Positions 34,486 through 46,200 of a DNA stretch of 64,000 nt are shown one piece after another. The notes beneath the pieces are model-generated. The model did no database searches, was not told the origin of the DNA, and saw nothing but the letters and a program-made list of their open reading frames with translations. The position numbers and the translations under genes are program-made. How positions within the stretch are numbered: the stretch's first letter is position 1; each line of letters starts with the position of its first letter. Source of the DNA: Corynespora cassiicola (taxonomy: Eukaryota; Ascomycota; Dothideomycetes; Pleosporales; Corynesporascaceae). Location of the stretch: contig JAEUWY010000005.1 of NCBI GenBank assembly GCA_022059125.1, forward strand, positions 930,001 through 994,000, in the 5' to 3' direction.

Positions 34486-35906
34486 TCAAGACTGAACATG
34501 CCTGTAGACACACTTCTCCATCTCTAGCAGCAGTTCGGTGACCATCGGGTCTCCAGGAGGCAGAATCTGTGTGGTCAGCATACCACCAACGCCCGTCTTT
34601 CGATCAAGCCACTGTCCAAAGTCAGCCAAACATATCCACATCAAGCAGAGCCTCCAAAGGACAAAAAAAAAACCAAAACTCACACAGTGCGTCCCCGGCA
34701 TTCCACTCCAATTACAGCTCCCCTCCCTCCTCCTCCCCTCAAAATCTCCCTTGATAATACTACTCCCAAGTCCAAACGTCCCTTCCACCTCCTTATCCCA
34801 CGTCTGCCCCAAATGCCCCTGCCCCACCCCCCGAATAACCTCCATAAACCACCCCTCCTCCTCCCCACTAAGCTGCGGCACCGTCAACAAATCCCACGAC
34901 TCCCTCTTCAAAACGCGCTCGTCGCGCCGCATCAGCGCACCAAGCACCTTGACGCAGTCCTCCATGGTGCTATACAACCCCACCCCGCCACAGCAGTCCG
35001 GGGTAAACGCCCCTTCGGCCTCCTGCGGCACCACGCCCGCCGAGATGCTGCCCGTGGCCCGATCCCGATGCGCCATGGCCATGCGCCGCGCTTGCATGTC
35101 GGCGTGCAGGTCCGGCCGGAACGTCGTGTCGCGCATGCCGAGCTTCTGCCACAGGTGCTCGCGCAGGAAGGCCTCGAGCGAGCGGCCGGACGTGACCTCG
35201 ATCAACCGGCCGACCCAGTCCATGCCGGGCGAGTAGGCCCAGCCGGTGCCGGGTGCGCGCAGGAGCGGCTTCGTGTAGCCGGCCAGGGTGCCCGAGAAGG
35301 TGGTGTCGGTGATGGAGTGGTGGGCGGACCATTCTTTGAGGGCGGGGGAGCCGTAGTCGTAGATTAGGCCCGAGGTGTGGGTTAGGAGGGAGAGGACGGT
35401 GATGGGGGAGGTGTTGGGCGTGGTGATGGGGGTCCGCGGGTAGGGGCCGGGGGCGAAGGAGGTTAGGATGGGGAGGGAGGCGAGGGCGGGGAGGTGCTGG
35501 CGGGCGTCGGTAGTGAGGGTGAAGAGGCCCGAGTCAATGGCGATCAGGGCTGCAATGCAGGTTTGGAGTTTGGTTACTGGGGAGTGTTAGTTGAGGGGTT
35601 GGGGAGGGGAGGAATGGACTGGAAGGGATGGACGTACTGCTGCCAATCCACATTGTGGAGTCGAGCTCTAGAGGGACTTGCTCGGTGATGGAGCGGCTAC
35701 CCATGGCTCGAGAATAAATTGTCTCACCTATCGCATAGAAATTAGACCATGGAATTCAACACGGTAACAGATCGTGACACGAGACTACCTTTGGCATTGA
35801 CGGCGGAAAAGGCAGCGCCTCGGAGGTGGTTAGGTATCTTGGATGTATACTTTTCCAGAATGGAATCGAGTTCCTCTGTCATGGTGAGCTCTGGCATGGA
35901 ACCCAT
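34486..35906 (-). CDS. serine-beta-lactamase-fold esterase/acyltransferase of the polyketide cluster
   Basis: Exons 35906-35789, 35727-35638, 35576-34684 and 34611-34486 give 408 residues from MGSMPELT. Splicing of exon 2 to 3 creates S69-I-T-K72, the SxxK motif of class C beta-lactamase-like enzymes. Y184 in GWAYSPG takes the position of the catalytic tyrosine, and WSGMPGTHCWLDRKTG replaces the KTG/HxG strand as in EstB-type esterases. No signal peptide is seen, so it should be cytosolic. Fungal relatives beside polyketide synthases include the acyltransferase LovD and various hydrolases that act on acyl thioesters or lactones. It is divergent from the FAD monooxygenase and shares a promoter with a TCGG-N4-CGA site. 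Whether it hydrolyses or transfers an acyl group cannot be told. Confidence 0.88.
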
Positions 35907-36130
35907 CTTGGATGATTTCTGGTTTGATCAAGAGAATGTATATTCGGTTCGCAGCAGGTGGACGAAAAGGATGAAAGGAATAAGGTCAAGCAGTAACCAA
36001 ATACAGAAGTTAAAAGTTGGAATTAGAGATTCTGAACAAGACCTTTTGATTTATCAATGGGCCAGAAAGGCTCTTGGAGTTCTTGGGTTGATGTTGCTGA
36101 CTACTAGTGTTGCAGCCAATCCGGTGCGCT

Positions 36131-36141
36131 TCGGTTTCCGA
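36131..36141. promoter_or_regulatory. TCGG-N4-CGA motif (AflR-like consensus), hydrolase/monooxygenase promoter
   Basis: TCGGTTTCCGA fits TCGSWNNSCGR, the published AflR consensus, at every position. It lies 225 bp upstream of the beta-lactamase-like start and about 310 bp upstream of the monooxygenase start, so it could serve both divergent genes. Confidence 0.5.
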
Positions 36142-36449
36142 AAACACCATGCGACTGAAGCATCCATCACAGCGCGTTCGGTTATCGTATACTGCATTTG
36201 ACCGTACGATGTAGTAGAATACGTACTTGATCTGCTAATAATGCTGAGAATCGGACTGCGCACCAGTGTCCGGTCGAACGATCGTTTCGTTCTCAGAGAA
36301 TACTAAAATCGCCGTCAGCCCGACGACCATGCTACAGCTTAGCACCCTGAAGAACGCCCTCAAAACCATCTCCGACGACTGCCTCTACAATTTTGTCTTC
36401 GTTGAGACTCACCTAGATCCTACTTTGAGCCTTCAGTATACTACCCATA

Positions 36450-37730
36450 ATGTCGCCCTCTATCGCACAACTGCCCCCTCGCGTCCTCATCATCGGAGCG
36501 GGACTGGGGGGTCTCTCTCTTGCCCAGGGCCTAAAGAAAAATGATATCCCCTTTCATGTTTTTGAGAGAGACCCATCGGCTGCGTTTCGTGCTCAGGGTT
36601 ATAGGATCAAGGTAAGGATATCGGAAGATGGTACCGGAATCAATTTCTGACGTTAGCAGATCAACTATGAAGGCGCCATGGCTCTAAAGTCGGTACTGTC
36701 CGCAGAGAAGTGGGAGGAATTTGAGAAGACATGCGCAGAGTCTCAGTTTGGCGAGACGAACATTAACGCCCCTGACGGCACCATCATCGCCAGCCGCGCC
36801 GGCCCCGGTACACGTGGGGGCATCATCCCCTATCTCGCTGATCGAACTGTTCTCCGCAACCTGTTGTTCCGCGGTCTCGAGGAAGAAATCTCTTTCGGAA
36901 AGACCCTTACTCACTACGAGGTGGTCGACAATGGTGTCATCGCACACTTTAGCGACGGAAGCTCCGAAGAGGGTATCTTGCTTGTCGGCGCAGACGGCTT
37001 CCGATCGCCTGTGCGAAAGCAGTTTCTCCCCGACCACAAGCCAGTCGACACCAACGGCCGGTGCATCTACGGCAAGACCCCCATGACTGAAGAGTTCATG
37101 GCCAAATATCATGCTCGTGCGCACAAGTGGATGACTCTGATTCTGGACAAGACGCCCATGACACAGACGCTGGACATTGACGAGACGCCCCTCACTTGTC
37201 TTCTCGAGCCAGTCCGCTTCGTCCAAAACGAGTACAAGTCCAAGGCTCCGCAAGATTACGTCTACTGGGTGCTCATCTCTCGCTCCGACGTCTTCGGTCT
37301 CTCGACGGACAAGTTGCTCGCACTGAGCGGCCAGGAAGCTGCAGACTTGTCACTCAAATTGACAGAGGAATGGGATCCTTCGCTGCGCGCCTTGTTCCAG
37401 CACCAGGATATCAAGCAAACCTCCGCCCTTCGTATCTCCACTGCCAAGCCCCAGATTCCAGAGTGGGAGCCTACTTCTACCGTGACATTGCTTGGAGATT
37501 CTGTCCACGTCATGAGCCCATGCGGTGGTGTCGGAGCTGTGACGGCGATTATGGACGCTGCTACACTAACGGCATGCCTCGTCAAGGGTGGAACTAGCAA
37601 GAATGCCATTGGCGAGTATGAGGGCAAGATGCGCGCGTATGCCCGGAAGAGCATCGAAAGGAGTTATTTCGGAGGGAAGAAGATGTTTGGCCACCAGCCT
37701 TTCGACAAGTGCGAGATTTTGGAGTTGTAG
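36450..37730 (+). CDS. FAD-dependent aromatic monooxygenase (salicylate hydroxylase-like)
   Basis: Exons 36450-36611 and 36660-37730 give 410 residues. The Rossmann GxGxxG is G16-A-G18-L-G-G21 in [17 protein letters not shown]. The second FAD/NADPH motif is GADGFRS (D166, G167), and the third is [11 protein letters not shown] (G333-D334). These three define the group A flavoprotein monooxygenases, which hydroxylate or oxidatively decarboxylate phenols with NAD(P)H and oxygen. There is no signal peptide or membrane segment. The join [13 protein letters not shown] is in phase and typical of the family. Its position in the polyketide cluster suggests oxidation of the PKS product. The exact site of attack is unknown. 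Confidence 0.93.
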
Positions 37731-38612
37731 ATTGTGATGAGACGAATACTGTCCTTTTTCCGGCATTGCGAGTATTTTAAGATTCCAGTTATTATAGATT
37801 TGCAATACAATTTTTCCTCTCTACGCATTTCCCCCTGAATGATGTGCCTGAACCCAATCGTTAGTAATGGGATTGAATTGATGCGCGGTGTATTTATTTT
37901 CATAAATGTCGGATCAATCTGAGTCAAGCCGACCCTTATTTCATCATGCCAACTCTTCCTAGGCAATCGAACTGACATGAATCGCATCTGCGATGTCCGT
38001 AGGCTACGAAAAATGATAAAAATATAATGAGAATGAGTAGTATATTAGTCACAGTTTCATAAAGTTCACAAAGATGCGTACGGCTCATGGATCCTCTCAA
38101 CATGCACAACGATATCACACGTGCGCAAGTTTTGTTTCATAAACTATTCCGAATCTGTATTAGACCATTTTCTCTTTGTTGCCGCCTCATGAGAGCATGC
38201 CAGCAAACTTGAGTGATGGAACATGAAAAGAATACAAGTCTCCTGATACCGACTACAGCGTAAGGGCAGACTAACTGCAGCAGCTTTCTAGTCCACATAA
38301 AGAGAGTATAACATCAACCAGTGCCTCGGTGAGCGAACATGTCTGACAGCTTCGGCCCCTCAATCCGCGAGTACAAAACAAGTCATACTTATGGAGAGCG
38401 AAATCCCGGAAACAGTGATGCGACGACTCTACTGTTGCTAATGCTTCGAAATGTTAGGAAATACCTTGGCCTTCGGGCTTTGCAGAAAACCATCGAATTT
38501 GCTTAAAGTGCCAGCATTCCCATCGGAGAAGATTCATTCCCACAGCTTTCTATTCGAGCCGGTGTAAAGCTCCTTCATTATCACTTCGAATACATTCATC
38601 TCCCGATTTAAA
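37731..38612. other. intergenic, EthD gene promoter
   Basis: An AT-richer 0.9 kb stretch with no gene. Short hydrophobic frames near 37940-38118 have no recognisable domain. It contains the second cluster motif at 38326. Confidence 0.5.
38326..38336 (+). promoter_or_regulatory. TCGG-N4-CGA motif, EthD gene promoter
   Basis: TCGGTGAGCGA, a full match to TCGSWNNSCGR, lies 277 bp upstream of the EthD-domain start codon. Confidence 0.5.
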
Positions 38613-39111
38613 ATGGCACCCGTTCTTGCTTGGACCGTTTGCGCGTACCGCAAGCCTGGAATGAGCGAAGAAGATTATCACACCTACATGAGCGAGATCC
38701 ATGGTCCCCTGGTAAAGGGCTTGATGGCCAAGTATGGCATGTTGAGCTTTGCCATGGTGCGTTTTCCTGTCCTTATACCATTTTGGTTTTCATATAGGTC
38801 TTAATGGCTGCAGTCCCATAATACGACGGCTACTCGTACCGAGATGAACAAACTCTTCGACCCCCAGTTCGCCAATGTTGCCGACTATGACTGCATTGTC
38901 CAGGCTACTTTCCCTGATACCGATTGCTTCGTCAGGATGAAGGCTGATCCGGAATATATTACCAAGTGCATTCCGGACCATGAAAACTTTGCCGATACCA
39001 AGAGGTCCAAGTAGGCAGCCCGTGATACCAGAAGTCAAAAGATGCTGATTTTGGCCCAGGATGACAATTGGCTGGGTTGAGCACCACGTACGTGACGGTC
39101 AGGTTGTTTAG
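38613..39111 (+). CDS. EthD-domain protein, small polyketide-tailoring enzyme
   Basis: Exons 38613-38756, 38814-39010 and 39060-39111 give 130 residues. The sequence has the family's SEEDYHTYMSEIHGPLVKGL, FDPQFANVADYDCIVQ and IPDHENFADTKRS. The last exon (MTIGWVEHHVRDGQVV) is found only if the apparent AAG-TAG stop is read as the donor GTAGGC; this restores the conserved C-terminal strand. EthD-domain proteins are ferredoxin-fold dimers. In fungal aromatic polyketide clusters, relatives carry out decarboxylation, dehydration or related ring-modifying steps (for example in anthraquinone pathways). It follows the monooxygenase on the same strand and precedes the PKS. The reaction here is not known. 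Confidence 0.9.
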
Positions 39112-40284
39112 TTCCATAACGAAGGGTTCATTTTTGTTTATTTAGATTAGAGAGCGAAATGTAGATATTACGTGCTTTTTAGGTTACTTTTTGACTTTCC
39201 TTCAGTTAGAAATGCAAGTTGATCCTTACACCCTAAGCCACTTTCTGATCATTACACGTGCTTACAAATCATGATCGCTTGAGACGCGTGCCTGGCGCGT
39301 GCCTGGCGCGTCGCTGCACCTTCATCCCACCTTCACTCCATCCCATATACACGCATCCAGCTGATTGCTACATCAATTTCTGTTGATTGGGGAGATTGAA
39401 TGACTCGTAACTCGTTCGTGTTGGGCTTTCGCCCTCTCTCGCAATGCTGAGGATTGTCGCGTCTCCGAACCAGCACGACGCGCGATGAACACCCACTCTC
39501 GTAATCGCGATGGATCCGTCTGGCATACCATTAGAGAGATATGTCTTTCTCGAAGACAACGATCACTATAGATTTATACACATAAGGTCATATTTATGCT
39601 GTAAATGTTCTACTGACTTCGCGGCATCACCTGTACTGAAGCACAGGACATGCTCCCAAGGCCTTCGAATACATGACGAAGTAATCCACAAATGGCTTCC
39701 CGAAATCTGTTCGTGGATCTATTCTTGATCCCCACGTGGTGATGCATGCCATTCCTTAGATCCTGCATCTTACATGAGTGGTTCGCCACTTGCGTAGCCG
39801 CACGCGATGTTAGGGCTGGTTCGGGAACCGAAACCATACTCAGAGCGCTCATCGCATAGCGATGCTATCCACCACTGACCAATCCTATTTCCGCGCTGGA
39901 TGTATTCCGTCGATTTTCGCTGTCCAATGCACCTTGTGCTATGCTACGCTCGACGATCGGAGTGCTTACACTCATAATTCGAGGCTTGGCAGTAATGTCG
40001 GACATCTCCATTCCTTCTGGAAGTACTCCCCTTCCTAGACACACTCGGACAACGACATGGGTGGATACCGCTACCCAGCTACTGACCCGATTATGCGGAC
40101 AACACAGCCTGGGCTCATGCCGTGCATGTGGCAAGTATACGGTATATATGTATATGAATTGCGTAGGTTTTCTGCATCTCACTCACAACCATCCACTTGC
40201 AGTTCGCGTCCACACTCGATTCGTTGCCGGTCATCTTCCCAATAGACTTCCCAATCCAGTCAACGACTCTATCCACTCGCTAAA
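39112..40284. other. intergenic, PKS promoter region
   Basis: No gene is seen. A 72-codon frame at 39510-39728 has no domain. The last 400 bp holds TCG-N5-CG sites at 39910, 39950 and 40045 and a TATA-like run TATATATGTATATG at 40143-40156, about 130 bp before the PKS start codon. Confidence 0.5.
40045..40055 (+). promoter_or_regulatory. TCGG-N4-CGA motif, PKS promoter
   Basis: TCGGACAACGA lies 230 bp upstream of the PKS start codon. It matches TCGG-N4-CGA fully and the AflR consensus except for one position (A in place of S). A looser TCGACGATCGG lies at 39950-39960. Confidence 0.45.
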
Positions 40285-43200
40285 ATGGACAAGTCCTCGC
40301 AAGTTCTTCTCTTTGGAGACCAGACCAGCCCCTTTCAGGTCTCCTTGAAGCGTCTCCTCTCCATCAAGCACAATGCTCTCCTCGCCACCTTCTTTGAGAG
40401 AGTGTTCTTTGCTCTTCGCACCGAGGTCAACCGTTTGCCTGTGGCTTTTCAGGACCAGTTTCCTCGCTTTACTTCCCTGCAGGATCTGCTCGCCCGTTGC
40501 AGCGAGTCGAAGATCAGGAACCCCGCTCTCGAGAGCGCCTTCCATACCTTGAATCAGCTTGCTTCCTTTGTCAGGTATGTCGCGCAGATGAATTCCAATA
40601 TATTATTGTACAGTTTTTAATAACAAATCACAGCCACTACGGTCAGAGTACTCAAAAGTACCCATCTCCGGCCGAGAGCCACATTGTTGGTGTCTGCACT
40701 GGCCTCCTGTCGTCGGCCGCAATCTCAACTTCCCAGACCTGGGCGGAGCTCTTCCCAGCAGCCATTGAGGCTGTGCTCCTTGCTTTCAGGACGGGATTGC
40801 GGACCACCCAAGTGCGCAACGACATCGAACAGCCAAGTGTCCACTCTCAGTCATGGTCGATGATTGTTCCGCTTACTGCGCAGCGTGCCAACATGGTTTT
40901 GGATGCATTTGAGGAAGACCAGGGTATTCCCCACGCATCCCGACCCTACATTTCATACATCACGCCAAACAATGTGACCATCAGTGGTCCCCCGTCGACG
41001 CTGGAGGCGCTTCTGAAGAGTTCCCCCTTTTCCGAGTTGAAGGCCGCCAAGGTTTCGGTTTTTGCACCCTATCACACTTCCCACCTCTATTCAGAGGCTG
41101 ATGTGGATGCAATCCTGGCCCCTAGCTCTACTGATATCCTCAGCCGGTACTCGTCTAAGATTCCGATTTTCTCTGGTGTCACTGGCGAACTCATCAATGC
41201 TGCCTCGTTTGGCGACCTTCTTCGCATCGCTCTTCGCGAAATCCTCATGGAGCCCATCCGGTGGGACAAGCTGCTCGAGGGTACTGCGGCTGAACTCCAA
41301 AAGTCGGGTGTCTCTCAAGCAACCATTGTTCCTTTCGTCGCAAATGGATCCCAGCATCTCGCTGCCGCATTCTCTCAGGCTGGGCTTGCCAATGTCAAGA
41401 TCGATTCGGAAACTACCAATGAAAATGCGCAGCCCCACGCTCGTCCACGACAGTCCAAGATTGCTATCGTCGGCTATTCCGGCCGATTCCCCGATGCAGC
41501 AAGCACCCACAAGTTCTGGGAGATCTTGCACCTGGGCAAGGACGTCCACCGGGAAATCCCCAAGGATCGCTTTGACGTAGATGCGCACTATGACCCCACT
41601 GGCAAGAAGAAGAACACCTCGCGCGTCCGCCATGGCTGCTTTATTGAAGAGCCTGGACTTTTCGATGCTAGGTTCTTCAACATGAGCCCCCGAGAGGCTG
41701 CAAATGCGGATCCCGGACAGCGACTCGCCATCACTACTGCATACGAAGCGTTTGAGATGGCCGGATTTGTTCCAAACCGGACCGGTAAGTCATCAAGAAA
41801 ATGTGTCTTCATTGCCTGTCAGTCACTAACTATTTGTAGCATCTACCCAGCGTGATCGTGTCGGCATTTTCTACGGAATGACGAGTGATGATTGGCGAGA
41901 GGTCAACTCTGGTCAAAATGTCGATACTTATTTCATTCCTGGCGGAAACCGCGCCTTTACCCCGGGTCGTATCAACTACCACTTCAAGTTCAGTGGTCCC
42001 TCCTTCAGCGTGGATACTGCCTGCTCTTCTTCCTTTGCTGCTATCCAGTGAGTCTCCAATACAATACCTCTACGAGCAATAGAAGCTAATGCAATCAGCA
42101 CTGCTTGCAACTCTCTTTGGCGAGGAGACTGCGACACTGCCATTGCTGGAGGAACCAATGTCATGACCAACCCCGATAACTTTGCAGGACTGGATCGTGG
42201 TCATTTCCTCTCCACCACTGGCAACTGCAACACATTCGACGATGGGGCCAACGGGTACTGCCGAGCAGATGCCGTCGGCACCATCATCATGAAGAGGCTT
42301 GAGGACGCCGAAGCCGATTGTGATCCCATCTATGGTGTTGTCCTTGGGGCTTATACAAACCACAGCGCAGAAGGTGATCCTCCATTCCTCGACTCCTGAG
42401 ATACAACCACTGACTTGAACCATAGCTGAATCTATGACTCGCCCACATGTAGGTGCTCAGGCCTACATCTTCGACAAGATGCTCAACTCTGCGAATGTCA
42501 ACCCGCTCGATGTCAGCTACATTGAGATGCACGGAACTGGAACGCAGGCTGGCGATGCCGTCGAGATGGGCTCTGTGCTTCAGGTCTTTGCGCCCAAAGA
42601 GGGAGGCCGACCTACTCAGTCTCTTCACCTCGGCTCTGCAAAGGCCAATATCGGCCATGCTGAATCTGCTTCGGGCGTTGCTTCCCTGATCAAGGTTCTC
42701 TTGATGATGAAGAACAACGAAATTCCTCCGCATTGCGGCATCAAAACCAAGCTCAACCACAAGTTCCCTGATCTGGCCGCCCGGAACGTGCATATTGCTC
42801 TCAAGCCGACTGCATGGCCCCGACCTGAGGGTGGAAAGCGAACCGTTTTCATGAACAACTTCAGTGCTGCTGGAGGAAACACTGCTCTTCTCATGGAGGA
42901 TGCCCCCGCTGCCTATAGAGCCGACAGTGTCGACCCCCGGTCAACACATGTGGTGGCAGTCTCGGGAAGGTCTATCCATTCTTTGAAGAGAAACCTCGAG
43001 TCTTTCGCTTCCTTTTTGGAGGAGAAGAAATCTTCCATCTCTCTTCCCGCCCTCTCGTACACGACCACCGCTCGTCGCATGCACCACAACCACCGGATCA
43101 TGGTTTCTGGAGCTACGATCGACGATATTGCTAAGAAGTTGAGGGCTGGAACTCTCCGACAGGATCTCAAGCCAGTTCCTGCAAAGGTTCCCAATGTCGC

Positions 43201-46200
43201 TTTCGCATTCACTGGACAGGGTGTGCTTCAGCCAGGAATGGGCAAGCAACTCTACGAGAACTTTGCGCAGTTCCGCAATGATGTTCAGCGCTTTGACAGG
43301 ATTGGTACTAGCCACGGCTTCCCAAGCATCTTGCCGCTCATCGACGGCTCCTTGGAAGAGGTGGATAACGTCAGCCCAGTTATCGCTCAGCTTGGTACCA
43401 CTTGCATGCAGATGGCGCTCACTCGACTGTGGGCTTCTTGGGGTGTTACGCCCTCTGCAGTGGTTGGCCACAGTCTTGGAGAGTACGCCGCTCTGAACGC
43501 TGCCGGTGTTCTTTCCGCTAGCGACACCATCTTCCTGACTGGAAAGCGAGCCCAGTTGCTGGTTGCCCGCTGCTCCATGGGTACTCACTCCATGCTGGCG
43601 GTTCAGACATCTCTTGCTCAGGTTGGCACCCACCTTGTCGGTAAGCCATGCGAAGTCGCTTGCATTAACGGACCCAACGCCCTTGTCCTCAGTGGCTCGA
43701 ACGAATGTATCGATGCTCTCGCTGAGGAGCTGGCGTCTGCCAAGTTCAAATCGACCAAGCTCAAGGTTCCATATGCTTTCCATTCGGCCCAAGTTGAAGC
43801 CATCCTTGCCGACTTTGAGGCTGTCGCGGAGAAGATCCGATTTACTGCTCCAACTGTTCCCTTTATCTCTCCCCTTCTTGGCGAGGTTGTCGAGAGTGAG
43901 GGTGTACTGAACCATCTCTATCTCAGCCGAGCCTGCCGCGAAACCGTCGACTTTGTTTCTGGCCTCAACGCTGCGCTCGACAACAAGACCATCACTGAGA
44001 GGACAATGTGGGTGGAACTTGGATCGCATCCCGTCTGCAGTGGTATGGTCAAATCCATTATCGGAAGCGAGACGACTGCGCTTCCCTCGCTGCAGAAGAA
44101 CAAGGATTCTTTCGAGGTGCTTGCCAATAGCTTGTCTGGCCTCCATCTCGGTGGCATTGAGATCAACTGGAACGAATATCACCGTGACTTCAAGAGCTCC
44201 CACCGCGTCCTTGAGCTGCCTGCTTACAACTGGGATGCGAAGACGTATTGGATCCAGTACCAGAACGACTTTTGTCTCACCAAGGGCGATGCGCCAGCGC
44301 CAGTTCCGGCCGCTCTTCCAGCGCCAATTCAGACAAAGCTGTCGACTTCTTCTGTCCAGCGGATGATTGAGGAGAATCTGGACGCCTCGAAGCCGTCTGT
44401 GATCATGGAGTCGGACGTGCAGGAGCCTACTCTGGTCGCAGCCATCAAGGGCCATTTGGTCAATGGCGTCCAACTCTGTCCATCATCGCTGTACGCTGAT
44501 ATTGCTCTTACCCTGGGCGATTACCTCATCAACAACAGCAAGAACAAGCCTGTTCTGAATGGTATGGATGTTGCTGAGATGGAGGTCAAGAACCCTCTGA
44601 TCGCCACCGGCCAAAAACAACTCTTCCGCTCCTCGGCTGTCGCAGACTGGTCAGCCAAAGAGATTGCTGTCCACATCTATAGTGTCAACGACCAAGGCAA
44701 GAAGACTACGGATCATGCCAACTGCAAGATCAGACTTGGTGATCCTGACGTCTGGATGGCTGACTGGAAGCGCAACTCCTACTTGATCCGTTCTCGAATC
44801 GAAGCCCTGCACAAGGGTGTAGACGATGGTGCCACCAACCTCATCAAGCGAGGCATGGCCTATAAGCTATTCGGCGCCATTGTCAACTACGAGCAGCAGT
44901 ACAAGGGCATGGAAGAGATCGTCATGAACAGTGACGACCTTGAGACATCCACCCGTGTCAAGTTCCAGCCTGATCCTACCAACGGCAAGTACTACATGGC
45001 ACCATACTGGATTGACAGCCTTGGCCAAGTCACTGGATTCACCATGAATGCCAACGACAACACGGATTCGAGGGTCCAAGTGTTCATCAACCATGGCTGG
45101 GACTCTTTGAGGATTGCGCAGAGGTTCAGCCCGGAGAAGACATACGAGACCTATGTCAAGATGCAGAACGTTGGTGGTACAATGCATGCTGGCGATGTCT
45201 ACATCTTTGATGGTGAGACTATTATTGCCATGTATGGAGGCGTCAAGGTAAGTTTTCGAATCAAACCTCTTTACACTATCTGAGCTAATCGTTTGCAGTT
45301 CCAAGGTGTTCCTCGCCGCGTACTGGATCTCCTTCCAGGTGCCAACAAATCCGCACCAGCGCCTGCTGTTGCGAGCAAGCCAGTTGCAAAGCCAATCGCA
45401 AAATCTGCTCCAGTACCTGCTGCGGCAGTCAGCGCAAAGCTTCAGGCCAAGCCCGCGAAAGTACCTGCCCCAGCCCCCAAGTCGGGCCCTAGTGTTGCAG
45501 ACAAGGCACTTGCCATTATTGCTGACGAAGTTGGCCTCTCGCTATCGGACTTGATACCTTCCGCTGCATTCGCCGATTTTGGCGTCGACTCTCTTCTCTC
45601 CCTGAACATCTCTGGGCGTCTCCGTGAAGAGCTTGAGATTGAAGTTGAGAGTTCCTTGTTCAACGATTGCCCGACTGTGAAGGATTTGATTGCCTTCTTG
45701 CCCAAGAGTGGCAATGATGTTCAGGAGGCTGTGATCGTTTCCGAGATCAGCTCTTCCTATGCATCTACTCCCGCTTCCGGGTCTGAAGTTGGCGATGCTC
45801 AGAGCACAACCGGTGGTTCTGTCGAGGGCGATGACGCTGGCATCATTGACTCTATCCGTCGCATTCTTGCTGAGGAGATCGGAGTTAAGGAGGCCGAAAT
45901 CACCGGCACTTTGGATCTGAGCGAGCTGGGCATGGACAGTCTCCTGTCCTTGAACGTCCTTGGCAGGCTCCGCGAGGAGTTCTCCATGGACCTTCCCTCT
46001 GATCTGTTCTCTGCCAATGATTGCCTGAACGCCATTGAAGCCTCTCTTGGAATCAAATCGAGCAGCATCACTGCTGCCGCCCCCGTCGACAATTCGCCCC
46101 CAGACACTGCTTCAATGATCGTCAAGGAGCTCTCCATCCCTCTACAGTCCACCCCCAAGCCCGCCCTACCCCGCGCAACTTCCATCCTCCTCCAAGGCTC

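Noticed and set aside
36266..36449. Plus-strand frame overlapping the start of the FAD monooxygenase
   Set aside because: Different frame, ends inside the monooxygenase, no domain; it is the 5' leader of that gene.
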